From assembly GCF_900230255.1 (NCBI RefSeq), contig NZ_OCNJ01000018.1, positions 1-50,646 of the forward strand: a stretch of DNA of 50,646 bases, in the 5' to 3' direction. The DNA comes from Caenispirillum bisanense (GTDB taxonomy: Bacteria; Pseudomonadota; Alphaproteobacteria; Rhodospirillales; Rhodospirillaceae). Made by a program: the position numbers and the translations under genes. The notes under the pieces are model-generated. The model worked only from the letters and a program-made list of their open reading frames with translations, had not been told where the DNA came from and did no database searches. Below are positions 33,465-43,502 of this stretch, one piece after another; positions within the stretch are counted from its first letter, which is position 1, and every line of letters begins with the position of its first letter.

Positions 33465-34913
33465 TCATTGCGATGGTACTCGGCCATACCCGTCGTCCAG
33501 GCGGACGATGTCGTCCTCGCCGAGGTAGCCGCCGGACTGCACCTCGATCAGGTGCAGCGGGATCCGTCCCGGGTTTTCCAGGCGGTGGACGGTGCCGGCG
33601 GGGATGTAGGTTGATTCGTTCTCGCGCAGCAGGAAGGTTTCGTCGCCCCGCCGCACGAGAGCGGTGCCGCTCACGACCACCCAGTGCTCGGCGCGGTGGA
33701 AGTGGCGTTGCAGTGAGAGCCGACCGCCGGGGTGAACGACGATTCGTTTGACCTGGAAGCGGTCGCCGGCGTCGATGGCGCGGTAGCTGCCCCACGGTCG
33801 GTGGACGGTGCTGGGGGCCGTCGCCTCGGTGCGGCCGGCGGCCGTCAGGCGGTCGACCACGGCCTTGACCTCCTGGGCGTGGCTGCGGTCGGTCACCAGC
33901 ACGGCGTCGTCGGTCGCCACCACGACCACGTCGGTGAGACCGGCGACGGCGACGAGGCCCCGGTCGCTGCGGACATAGGCCCCGCGCGTATCGTGCAACA
34001 GCACGTCGCCGCGCGCGACGTTCCCGGCCGTGTCCTTCTCTCCCAGTTGCCACAGGGCTGACCATGCCCCCAGGTCGTCCCAACCGGCGGCCAGGGGAAC
34101 CACGGCGGCGCGGCGCGTCCGCTCCATCACCGCATAATCGATGGAGGTGGCAGGGCAGTCGGTGAAGGGCTCGGCGGCGAGGCGGCGGAAGGTGAGGTCG
34201 CGGGTGCTGCCGGCCAGGGCGGCGCGGCAGGCCGCCACGACGGCAGGCGCGGCCGCTTCCAATTCATCGAGATAGGCCTGTGGTGAGAAGAGGAAGATGC
34301 CGCTGTTCCACAGGTGGCGGCCGCCGGCGAGGAACTGCTCGGCGCGGGCGGCTTCTGGCTTCTCAACGAAACGGGCGACGGCACACACGTCGGGATGGAG
34401 CGACATCGCGTCGCCGGCCTCGATGTAGCCGTACCCTGTTTCGGCCCGGTCCGGCGTTACCCCGAAGGTCACCAGGGCTCCGTCGCGGGCGGCCGGGGTG
34501 GCGGCGATCACCGCCTGCAGGAAGGCGGGCACGTCGGCCATGACGTGATCCGACGGCATCACCAGCATCAGATCCTCCGCCGCCGCCCCGGCCTCCTGCA
34601 GGTGAAGGGCGGCGATTGCGGCCGCCGGCCCGGTGTTGCGGCCGACTGGCTCGAGCAGGATGTCGCGTGGTGCCACGTCCACGGCCCGCAACTGCTCCGC
34701 CACGACGAAGCGGTGCTCCTCGTTGCAGACGACCAGCGGCGACGCGAAGCCGGCGCCGACCGTGCGCAGGACCGTCTGCTGGATGAGGCTGAGCTCGCCG
34801 GCGACGGGAATGAACTGCTTCGGATAGTCGGCACGCGACAAAGGCCACAGGCGGCTGCCCGAGCCGCCGGACAGGACGACGGGCGTGATCTGGGCCGTCG
34901 GCATGGCTGTCAC
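33465..34913 (-). CDS. manC: Mannose-1-phosphate guanylyltransferase / mannose-6-phosphate isomerase
   Basis: A 482-residue bifunctional enzyme making GDP-mannose. The pyrophosphorylase part starts with VLSGGSGSRLWPLSR and YPKQF; VEKPEAARAEQF and WNSGIFLF are further landmarks. The C-terminal cupin has HRPWGSY, FHRAEHWVVVSG and PAGTVHRLENPG. AGGAGG lies 5 nt before GTG 34913 but 14 nt before ATG 34904, so GTG is chosen. It is divergent from gmd, which uses its product. Confidence 0.95.
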   Translation of the reverse strand: MTAMPTAQITPVVLSGGSGSRLWPLSRADYPKQFIPVAGELSLIQQTVLRTVGAGFASPLVVCNEEHRFVVAEQLRAVDVAPRDILLEPVGRNTGPAAAIAALHLQEAGAAAEDLMLVMPSDHVMADVPAFLQAVIAATPAARDGALVTFGVTPDRAETGYGYIEAGDAMSLHPDVCAVARFVEKPEAARAEQFLAGGRHLWNSGIFLFSPQAYLDELEAAAPAVVAACRAALAGSTRDLTFRRLAAEPFTDCPATSIDYAVMERTRRAAVVPLAAGWDDLGAWSALWQLGEKDTAGNVARGDVLLHDTRGAYVRSDRGLVAVAGLTDVVVVATDDAVLVTDRSHAQEVKAVVDRLTAAGRTEATAPSTVHRPWGSYRAIDAGDRFQVKRIVVHPGGRLSLQRHFHRAEHWVVVSGTALVRRGDETFLLRENESTYIPAGTVHRLENPGRIPLHLIEVQSGGYLGEDDIVRLDDGYGRVPSQ

Positions 34914-35106
34914 GGGATCCTCCTGACTGGCGGCGGGGTGCGGCGTGCGTAGGCCTCAGGGTGCCTCATGTCTCCGCCCGCCGGAAGCCGGGTTGTCGAT
35001 GGCGATGACCGGTTCGTGCACGCAAAGCCTATCGTAGGTTCATCCCGTCCGTGTCATACAGGCGCTGGTAAGGCCCGGCGGGCGACATGCGAAACAGGGG
35101 GATGCA

Positions 35107-36162
35107 ATGGCGCAGAGGCGCGCGCTCGTCACCGGCGTCACCGGGCAGGACGGCACGTACCTGACGGACCTGCTGCTCGCCAAGGGCTACGAGGTGCATG
35201 GCCTGCGGCGCTATGCCGCGTCGGCCGGTGATCTTCCGCTGTTCCGCCTTCCCGGTCGCCGATCGGTCGGACGGGAGGGGGCGCTCCACCTGCATTACGG
35301 CGACGTCGGCGACGCCGCCCGCCTGATTCGCCTGATCGAGGCCGTGCGGCCAGACGAGATCTACAACCTGGCCGCCCAGAGCCATGTTCAGGTGAGCTTC
35401 GACACCCCCGTCCATACCGGCGACGTCAACGCGCTCGGCGTCGTGCGCCTGCTGGAGGCGGTGCGCACCCTCGGCCTGGCGGGGCGGACCCGCATTTATC
35501 AGGCGTCCACGTCGGAGCTGTTCGGCGCCGCCGCCGAGTGGCCGCAGCGGGAGAGCACCCCGTTCCGCCCGCGCAGCCCCTATGGAGCCGCCAAGCTCTA
35601 CGGGTACTGGATCGCGGTCACCTATCGCGAAGCGCACGGTCTGCACGTCTCCAACGGCATCCTGTTCAACCATGAGAGCCCGATCCGCAGCGAGGCCTTC
35701 GTCAGTCGCAAGATCACCCGGGCGGCCGCGGCCATTGCGGTCGGTCGACGGCAGGTCCTGCGGCTGGGCAATCTGGAGGCTCGCCGCGACTGGGGGCACG
35801 CCCGCGACTACGTGGAAGGCATGTGGCGGATGCTGCAGCAGGAGGGCCCCGGCGACTACGTCCTGGCGACGGGGGAAGACCACTCGGTGCGGGATTTCGC
35901 CGACCTCGCCTTTCGGCTCGCGGGACGGCCGCTGGTCTGGCGCGGAGGCGGTGCGGCGGAAGAGGGCCGCTGTGCGGCGACGGGCGAGGTTCTGGTGGCG
36001 GTGGACCCGCGCCTCTACCGGCCGGCGGAGGTGAACCGGTTGCTTGGCGACGCCTCCATGGCCGGCGAGCGGTTGGGCTGGCGCCACCGCATCGGGTTCC
36101 CCGATCTGGTGCGCGAGATGGTGGAGCACGACATGGCCGCGCTGCGGGGTTCGGCGGTGTGA
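35107..36162 (+). CDS. gmd: GDP-mannose 4,6-dehydratase
   Basis: A 351-residue extended SDR enzyme converting GDP-mannose to GDP-4-keto-6-deoxymannose. The Rossmann motif is VTGVTGQDGTYL. The catalytic set is S-T-S-E (ASTSELFG) with Y-x3-K (YGAAKLYG), and NHESPIRSEAFVSRKI plus RDWGHARDYVEGMW are family blocks. The next enzyme (GDP-fucose or GDP-rhamnose branch) is not in the window. AGGGGGA lies just upstream. It is convergent with the peptidase-flagellin gene, 19 bp apart. Confidence 0.95.
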   Translation: MAQRRALVTGVTGQDGTYLTDLLLAKGYEVHGLRRYAASAGDLPLFRLPGRRSVGREGALHLHYGDVGDAARLIRLIEAVRPDEIYNLAAQSHVQVSFDTPVHTGDVNALGVVRLLEAVRTLGLAGRTRIYQASTSELFGAAAEWPQRESTPFRPRSPYGAAKLYGYWIAVTYREAHGLHVSNGILFNHESPIRSEAFVSRKITRAAAAIAVGRRQVLRLGNLEARRDWGHARDYVEGMWRMLQQEGPGDYVLATGEDHSVRDFADLAFRLAGRPLVWRGGGAAEEGRCAATGEVLVAVDPRLYRPAEVNRLLGDASMAGERLGWRHRIGFPDLVREMVEHDMAALRGSAV

Positions 36163-36181
36163 GCCGCCGAAGCCTGAGCCG

Positions 36182-38317
36182 TCAGCGGAACAGCTGCAGC
36201 AGCGTCTGCGAATTGCCGTTGGCGATGGACAGGCTGCTGATGGCCAGCTGCTGCTGGACCTGCAGCGCCTGCATGCGGGCCGAGGCATGCGTCATGTCGG
36301 CGTCCACCAGGATGCCGTTGGCGCGCGTGAGTTCGTCGATGAGCGAGTTCGCCATGGTCTGGGCCGTCTCGATCTGCACCGCCTCGGAGCCGAAGGCGGC
36401 GCCGACCTCGAGCACGCGGCTCATGGCGACGTCGATCATGGCGTCCAGGCGAAGGCCGAGCGAAATGCTGTAGCCGCTGGTCTGCTGCGCCTCGTACTCG
36501 GCCGCGGTGAGCGGCGGGGCGAGGTCGCTGATGTCCACCGATCCGTCGTCGAAGCGCAGTTCCTGGATGTTGGTCAGGGTGTCGCGCCCGTCGCGGCCGA
36601 TGACCCGCACGGTGCCGTTGCCTTCGTCGGAGATGGTGTAATCGGCCTTGTTGCCGTTGAACACCGCCACGTTCCAGCCGGCGCCGCCGTCGATGACGTC
36701 GTTGCCGAGACCGCCGGTGAAGGTGTTGTTCGCCTCGTTGCCCTTCATGCGGTCGGAGCCGCTGCCGCCGATCACGTTCTCGACGATGGTGCCGTAGGCG
36801 ATGCCGAGGGTGTAGTTCTCGGTGACCGTGCCTTCGAAGGTGACCGTGGTGCCGACGTTGCTGTAGGAGCCGGGCGTCAGGTCGATGTCGAGGGCGCCGG
36901 TCTTGTTGGACAGGTCGATTGTGTCGACGCCGCCGCCGTCCCAGATGGTCTCGAAGGTCCGGCCGCTCCAGGAGTAGGTGTCGTCGCCCGAGTTGCCGGC
37001 GCCGACGCCGTACATGGCCTGCAGCGCGGCGATGTCGCCCACCATGAACGACGTCGGGAAGAAGTCGGCACCGTAGCCGTCGTTGGTGTCGCCCGCGAAG
37101 TCCTTGTAGGACATGACGCTGTACTTCAAGTGGTCGTAGGCGCTGCCGTCGTAGTTGTATTCGTCGTCGATGTTGGCTTCGTGCGGATGCTTGAGGCCGA
37201 GGGCGTGACCCAGCTCGTGGATGATGGTCTGGTAGGGATAGCCGGCGCCGGCGGTGACGGTGGCGTAGGCACCCGTGATGCCGGTGGTGATGAAGGTGTC
37301 GCCGCCCGCCGCCGCGCTGTTGGGCAGATAGGCGAAGGCGGTGCCGCCGCCGTCGGCGTATTCGGCGAAGCGGAAATCGCCGACCACGCCGGCCGATTCC
37401 GTCACCTCGGTGAAGGTGACGCCGCTGAGGCCCGAGGCGTAGGTCATGATGTCGCGCACGGCGGCCTGGTAGCTGGCGTTCAGCGCGGTGATGGCGCCGG
37501 CGCCCGGCGCATAGCTGTAGCCCTGGGTGCCGTTGTACAGCGAATAGGTCAGCGCCGCGCCCGATTGGGCGCTGCCGCCCCACTTGGCCCCGTAAGCCAG
37601 CATCTTGACGAAGTCACTGGCGCCGTCGTCGACGTTGACGGCGCTGGTCTGCGCGATGGAGCCGGTGATGCCGTTGCCGCCGCCGGGACCGGCGACCGCG
37701 GTGCCGGCCGACAGGGCGTCGTTGCCGAAGACGCGGCCGGTCGGCGTGGCGGGCGAACTGGTCGAGGTCGTCGTCTCGACCGGCGGCACCACGGAGTCCA
37801 CCTTGGCGAGGATGGCGTCGAGGCCGAGGGTGGTGCTCGACATTTCGCGGCCGCCGATGACGATGGTCTCGCCGCGGGCGCCGGTCACCACGCGCCGTTC
37901 CTCGCCGTCGAGCAGCGTCGCGCCGTTGAACGACGTGTCGGCGATGATCTGCTCGGCCTGCTGGATGCGCGTGACCACGTCGGCGCGAATGGCCTGGCGC
38001 GCCTGTTCGCTGGTCGCGCCGTCGAGATGGATGGCACGCTCGCGAGCCTGGTCGAGCAGTTCCGTGATCTTGCCGGTGGCCGCCCCGATCATCGCCAGCT
38101 CGGCCTCGGTCCGGCTCAGTCCGTCGCGGACGGCGTGCAGCGTGTTCACATCTGAGCGGATGGCGAAGGAGACGGACCAGATGGCCGCATTGTGCTTCGC
38201 ATTACCGACCTTCAAGCCGGTGGCGACCTGATTGGCCACGCCGGACATGTTGGTGTCGATGCTTTGCAGGACCCGCAGGGCCTGCATGGAGCTCACGTTG
38301 GTCAGCAGCGAAGACAT
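36182..38317 (-). CDS. Flagellin with inserted serralysin-type metallopeptidase and RTX beta-roll
   Basis: 711 residues from ATG 38317 (GGGGGA 9 nt upstream). Residues 1-175 are flagellin D0/D1 (MSSLLTNVSSMQALRVLQSI, VATGLKVGNAKHNAAIWSVS) and about 605-711 the C-terminal D1/D0 (ASARMQALQVQQQLAISSLS, closing LLQLFR). Between them is a full M10 serralysin-like catalytic domain (about 200-440): zinc motif HELGHALGLKH with H367, E368, H371 and H377, Met-turn SVMSY with M402 and Y404, then DIAALQAMYG. A serralysin C-terminal region (445-600) has RTX nonapeptides near 515-547 (GGSGSDRMK, GGLGNDVID) that bind calcium in this family. Export by the flagellar type III apparatus and a proteolytic filament are inferred. 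Confidence 0.95.
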   Translation of the reverse strand: MSSLLTNVSSMQALRVLQSIDTNMSGVANQVATGLKVGNAKHNAAIWSVSFAIRSDVNTLHAVRDGLSRTEAELAMIGAATGKITELLDQARERAIHLDGATSEQARQAIRADVVTRIQQAEQIIADTSFNGATLLDGEERRVVTGARGETIVIGGREMSSTTLGLDAILAKVDSVVPPVETTTSTSSPATPTGRVFGNDALSAGTAVAGPGGGNGITGSIAQTSAVNVDDGASDFVKMLAYGAKWGGSAQSGAALTYSLYNGTQGYSYAPGAGAITALNASYQAAVRDIMTYASGLSGVTFTEVTESAGVVGDFRFAEYADGGGTAFAYLPNSAAAGGDTFITTGITGAYATVTAGAGYPYQTIIHELGHALGLKHPHEANIDDEYNYDGSAYDHLKYSVMSYKDFAGDTNDGYGADFFPTSFMVGDIAALQAMYGVGAGNSGDDTYSWSGRTFETIWDGGGVDTIDLSNKTGALDIDLTPGSYSNVGTTVTFEGTVTENYTLGIAYGTIVENVIGGSGSDRMKGNEANNTFTGGLGNDVIDGGAGWNVAVFNGNKADYTISDEGNGTVRVIGRDGRDTLTNIQELRFDDGSVDISDLAPPLTAAEYEAQQTSGYSISLGLRLDAMIDVAMSRVLEVGAAFGSEAVQIETAQTMANSLIDELTRANGILVDADMTHASARMQALQVQQQLAISSLSIANGNSQTLLQLFR

Positions 38318-38561
38318 CTTCTTGTCCCCCGTCGACCGTCCCCCCGGCGGTTCTGCCGGCCCTCTTACGACGGTCACCTTCCGCCCGAAATTAAGAGGTA
38401 AATGGCACCACGAAAAGCGTAAAAATGCTCATATCCGGCAACCAGTCGGGCAAGCGCTTGATGTTCCTGCCGCATTTTCGCCCGGCCCGGCGGAGCGGCG
38501 GGAATCGGCCCGGTCGCGACATCGCCGCCCCGGCGCGACTCCGCGGGGCGGCGATGAAACG
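38318..38561. other. Spacer between flhA and the peptidase-flagellin gene
   Basis: Holds the long hairpin at 38521-38555 just after flhA and an AT-richer tract (38385-38435) that probably contains the flagellin promoter on the minus strand. I found no good sigma-54 or sigma-28 match. Confidence 0.4.
38521..38555 (-). terminator. Strong hairpin at the end of the flhA operon
   Basis: ATCGCCGCCCCG (38521-38532) and CGGGGCGGCGAT (38544-38555) are perfect 12-bp inverted repeats with an 11-nt loop, 6 bp after the flhA stop. No T-run follows, so it may be a terminator of the U-less kind or an mRNA 3' stabiliser. Confidence 0.5.
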
Positions 38562-40751
38562 TCAGATTTGGCCGAGGGTTCGGATCTTCGCCTTGGGGTG
38601 GATCTCGTTCTGCGACATCACCGGCGTCAGGGGCCGGAAGCGCTCGACGATGGACCGCACGTAGGGGCGGATCATGGGGCTGCACAGCAGCACCGGCGTC
38701 TCGCCCTGCATGGCCAGCCGCTCGAAGGTCTGGCGCACCGAGACGATGAACTGCTGCAGGCGGCTCGGGTTCATGGCCAGCTGCTTGTCCTCGCCCTGGC
38801 CGACCAGGCTTTCGGCGAAGGCCTGCTCCCACTCCGGCGCCAGGGTGACGATGGGAATGACGCCGTTCTCGTCGGAGTAGGTGTCCGACAGCTGGCGGGC
38901 GAGGCGGGCGCGCACGTGCTCGGTGATGGTGGTGATGTTGCGCGATGCCCCCGCCGCCTCGGAAATGCCCTCCAGGATCGACGGCAGGTCGCGGATGGAC
39001 ACGCGCTCGGCCAGCAGGTTCTGCAGCACCCGCTGCACGCCGCCGAGCGAGATCATGCCGGGGATGAGGTCGGCCACCAGCTTCTGGTGCTCGCGGTCGA
39101 GGTCGTCGAGCAGGCGCTGGGTGTCGGCGTAGGACAGCAGGTCGGGCATGTTCTCGCGTACCACCTCGGTGAGGTGGGTGGTGATGACCGTCGGCGGGTC
39201 GACCACCGTGTAGCCGCGGAACAGGGCCTCTTCCCGGTTGGCGGGGTCGAGCCACAGGGCCGGCAGGCCGAAGGTCGGTTCGCGCGTCTTCTCGCCGGGC
39301 AGGCCGATCTCCTCGCCGCGCGGGTCCATGACCAGCAGCATGTTGGGCCGCAGGTCGCCCTTCCCCGACTGCACCTCCTTGATGAAGATGGCGTAGGAGT
39401 TGGCCGGCAGCTGCATGTTGTCCTGGATGCGCACCGACGGCATGATGAAGCCGGTCTCCACCGCCAGCGCCCGGCGCAGGGCCTTGATCTGGTCGGTCAG
39501 CCGCTGGTTGGGGCCGCCGTTGATCATGGCGAGCAAGCCATAGCCCAGTTCCAGGCGGATCATGTCCATGCGCAGGGCCTCGGAAATGGGCTCCTCGGCG
39601 ACCGGCGCCTCGGCGGCGGCCTTGTCCTTGCGCTGGATGTCCTGCGCCGCCTCTTCCACCACCTCGTTCTGGCGCCGGCCGAGCCACCACGCGGCACCGC
39701 CGGTGATGCCGGCCAGCATGAGGAAGGGCAGGGCGGGCGTGCCTGGCAGCAGCGCCAGCGCCACCGCCAGCGCGGCCGACATGCCGAGTGCCTTCGGGTA
39801 GTTGGTGAACTGCCCGATCAGCGCCTTTTCCGTGCTTTCCGTCAGGCCGCCCTTGGACACCATGATACCGGCGGCGACCGAGATGATGAGCGCCGGGATC
39901 TGGCTGACCAGACCGTCGCCGACGGTCAGGCGGGTGTAGGTGTCGGCGGCCTTGGCGAAGCTCAGGTCGCCCTGCACCATGCCGATGATGATGCCGCCGA
40001 TGACGTTGATAGCGGTGATGATGAGGCCGGCGATGGCGTCGCCGCGCACGAACTTCGAGGCACCGTCCATGGCGCCGAAGAAGTCGCTTTCCTTCTGGAT
40101 GTCGGTGCGGCGCTGGCGGGCCTGCTGCTCGTCGATGAGGCCCGACGAGAGGTCGGCGTCGATGGCCATCTGCTTGCCCGGCATGGCGTCCAGGGTGAAG
40201 CGCGCCGTCACTTCGGCGATGCGCGTCGAACCCTTGGTGATGACCATGAAGTTCACCAGGATCAGGATGGCGAACACGATCACGCCGATGACGAAGTTGC
40301 CGCCCATGATGAAGCCGCCGAAGGCTTCGATCACCTCGCCGGCCGCGTCCGTCCCCTTGTGTCCGTCGGACAGGATGAGTCGCGTCGACGCCAGGTTCAG
40401 CGCCAATCGGAACAGCGTCGCGATCAGCAGCACCACCGGGAAGACGTTGAACTCCAGCGGACGCTCGATGAAGATCGTCGTCATCAGGATCAGCACCGAC
40501 AGCGTGATGCTGAGTGCCAGCATGATGTCGAGCAGCCACGGCGGCAGCGGCATGATCAGGACCACCAGGATCATGATCACGCCGGCGGCGAACATCAGGT
40601 CGCCGCGGCTGGCCGCCTGCACCAGGCGGTCGCGTGCGGAGGTGGCGCCGAAGGCACGGGTGAACAGGCCCCCCATGCCGCCGCCGCCGGCACCGCCGCC
40701 GGACGCGCCGGCAGGCGCCGCGTCCAGCTGGCCCGAACCTTCCTCAGCCAT
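38562..40751 (-). CDS. flhA: FlhA, flagellar type III export gate protein
   Basis: 729 residues. A Gly/Ala-rich cytoplasmic leader (1-45) precedes about eight transmembrane segments (50-335). The FHIPEP-type loop carries RFTLDAMPGKQMAIDADL and FFGAMDGASKFVRGDAIAG. The C-terminal cytoplasmic ring domain (from about 370) docks chaperone-substrate complexes (LELGYGLLAMINGG, PLTPVMSQNEI near the end). It is the last gene of the fliF-to-flhA run. Confidence 0.98.
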   Translation of the reverse strand: MAEEGSGQLDAAPAGASGGGAGGGGMGGLFTRAFGATSARDRLVQAASRGDLMFAAGVIMILVVLIMPLPPWLLDIMLALSITLSVLILMTTIFIERPLEFNVFPVVLLIATLFRLALNLASTRLILSDGHKGTDAAGEVIEAFGGFIMGGNFVIGVIVFAILILVNFMVITKGSTRIAEVTARFTLDAMPGKQMAIDADLSSGLIDEQQARQRRTDIQKESDFFGAMDGASKFVRGDAIAGLIITAINVIGGIIIGMVQGDLSFAKAADTYTRLTVGDGLVSQIPALIISVAAGIMVSKGGLTESTEKALIGQFTNYPKALGMSAALAVALALLPGTPALPFLMLAGITGGAAWWLGRRQNEVVEEAAQDIQRKDKAAAEAPVAEEPISEALRMDMIRLELGYGLLAMINGGPNQRLTDQIKALRRALAVETGFIMPSVRIQDNMQLPANSYAIFIKEVQSGKGDLRPNMLLVMDPRGEEIGLPGEKTREPTFGLPALWLDPANREEALFRGYTVVDPPTVITTHLTEVVRENMPDLLSYADTQRLLDDLDREHQKLVADLIPGMISLGGVQRVLQNLLAERVSIRDLPSILEGISEAAGASRNITTITEHVRARLARQLSDTYSDENGVIPIVTLAPEWEQAFAESLVGQGEDKQLAMNPSRLQQFIVSVRQTFERLAMQGETPVLLCSPMIRPYVRSIVERFRPLTPVMSQNEIHPKAKIRTLGQI

Positions 40752-40805
40752 GTCTCTTGCTCCTGCCCGTCACCGGCCTGGTCTTCGTGGTTCGCACGCG
40801 GCCGC

Positions 40806-42215
<1,410 letters not shown>

Positions 42216-42285
42216 CCTCGTTCACTCCAAAGCCGTCACTGCGGCCCTTCGGCCGTCATTGAAACCCGCCACGGCCCAGCGGCCG

Positions 42286-43101
42286 TCACTGAAATACGGT
42301 CACGCGCTGCGCCGGCGGCAGCACGCTGTTGATCTGCATCTCGAGGCGCCGCGGATTGTCCTTGCGGCCGATGGACAGCACCCCGAGCAGATAAATGCGC
42401 CCGACCAGCTGCTCGTCCGCCGAATTGCGCTCCAGCTTGGAGGCCAGCGGGGTGAACACGATGGTCGCCAGGATGGCGCCGTAGAAGGTGGTGAGCAGGG
42501 CGACCGCCATGCTCGGCCCGATGGTCGCCGGGTCGTCCAGGTGGCCGAGCATCTGCACCAGGCCGATGAGGGTGCCGATGAGGCCCATGGCCGGCGCGAT
42601 CTCGGCGGCCTTGCGCAGCACCTGCACGGCGATGCGGTGGCGGTCCACCATGGCGGTCAGCTCGCCGCGCAGGATGCCGTCCACCTCGGGCTCCGGCGTG
42701 CCGTCGATGGCCAGCGTCAGGCCCTTGTGCAGGATCGGCTCGCGCCGCAGCAGGTCGAGCGCCGGGCCCTGCATCTTCAGCAGGCCCTGCTGGCGCGCCA
42801 GGGTGGCGAGGTTGATGACCTTCAGCGCCGCGTCGCGCGGCTCGCGGCCCGAGGCGCGGAAGGTGGTGCCGGTGACCTTCAGCGTACGCAGCACGTCGTC
42901 GACCGAGAAGCAGGCGGTGGTCACCAGCAGCGTGCCGCCGATGACGATGAGCACCGACGGCACGTCCACGAACGACGCCACCGACCCGCCGAGCAGCAGC
43001 GCCGCGGCGATGAGCAGCGCCGCACCGCCCAGCCCGACGATGGTGGCCAGATCGAGCGCCGGGCGTGCGGACCGCGCGGGAATGTCGAGGCCGTCGGCCA
43101 T
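42286..43101 (-). CDS. motA: Flagellar stator protein MotA/PomA type
   Basis: 271 residues with four transmembrane segments (about 17-38, 42-66, 165-185, 198-220). VDVPSVLIVIGGTLLVT, APAMGLIGTLIGLVQML and AVALLTTFYGAILA are hallmarks of the MotA/PomA/MotP family. It forms the ion-driven stator with a MotB-type partner, which is not in the window. It lies between fliN and flbD. Confidence 0.92.
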   Translation of the reverse strand: MADGLDIPARSARPALDLATIVGLGGAALLIAAALLLGGSVASFVDVPSVLIVIGGTLLVTTACFSVDDVLRTLKVTGTTFRASGREPRDAALKVINLATLARQQGLLKMQGPALDLLRREPILHKGLTLAIDGTPEPEVDGILRGELTAMVDRHRIAVQVLRKAAEIAPAMGLIGTLIGLVQMLGHLDDPATIGPSMAVALLTTFYGAILATIVFTPLASKLERNSADEQLVGRIYLLGVLSIGRKDNPRRLEMQINSVLPPAQRVTVFQ

Positions 43102-43108
43102 CGCGTCC

Positions 43109-43477
43109 TCAGCTCCGGTCGGTCTTGATGATCTCGGTCATGGTGATGCCGAGGCGGTCTTCCACCACCACCACCTCGCCGCGCGCCACCAGCCGGTTGT
43201 TGACGTAGATGTCGATGGCCTCGCCGACCTTGCGGTCCAGCTCCACCACCGCGCCGCGGCCCAGCTTCAGCAGCTGGTTCACCTGCATGGACGACTTGCC
43301 GAGCACCGCCGAGACCTGCACCGGAATGTCGTAGACCGCTTCCAGGTCGGCCGCCGAGCGCGGCTTGTCGGGCACGTCGGCGATGACCTCGTCGAGGTCC
43401 ACCATGCCGCCGTCGGACGGGGCGGGGGAGGCGCCGCCGGCCAGTTCGTTGAGTTCGAGATCGTTGTCGTCAGCCAT
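43109..43477 (-). CDS. fliN: Flagellar switch protein FliN
   Basis: 122 residues. The SpoA-fold C-terminal domain is complete: VYDIPVQVSAVLGKSSMQVNQLLKLGRG, VVELDRKVGEAIDIYVNNRLVARGEVVVVEDRLGITMTEI (shown in parts by its VGEAIDIYVN and RGEVVVVED motifs). A short acidic N terminus precedes it. It is part of the C-ring with FliG and FliM; fliM is not in the window. Confidence 0.96.
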   Translation of the reverse strand: MADDNDLELNELAGGASPAPSDGGMVDLDEVIADVPDKPRSAADLEAVYDIPVQVSAVLGKSSMQVNQLLKLGRGAVVELDRKVGEAIDIYVNNRLVARGEVVVVEDRLGITMTEIIKTDRS

Positions 43478-43502
43478 GTGTCTGGTCTCTCACGGAAACG
43501 GG

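Noticed and set aside
36044..38155. 703-codon open frame on the plus strand opposite the peptidase-flagellin
   Set aside because: Antisense shadow; the minus-strand product has clear domains, the plus-strand one has none and overlaps gmd.
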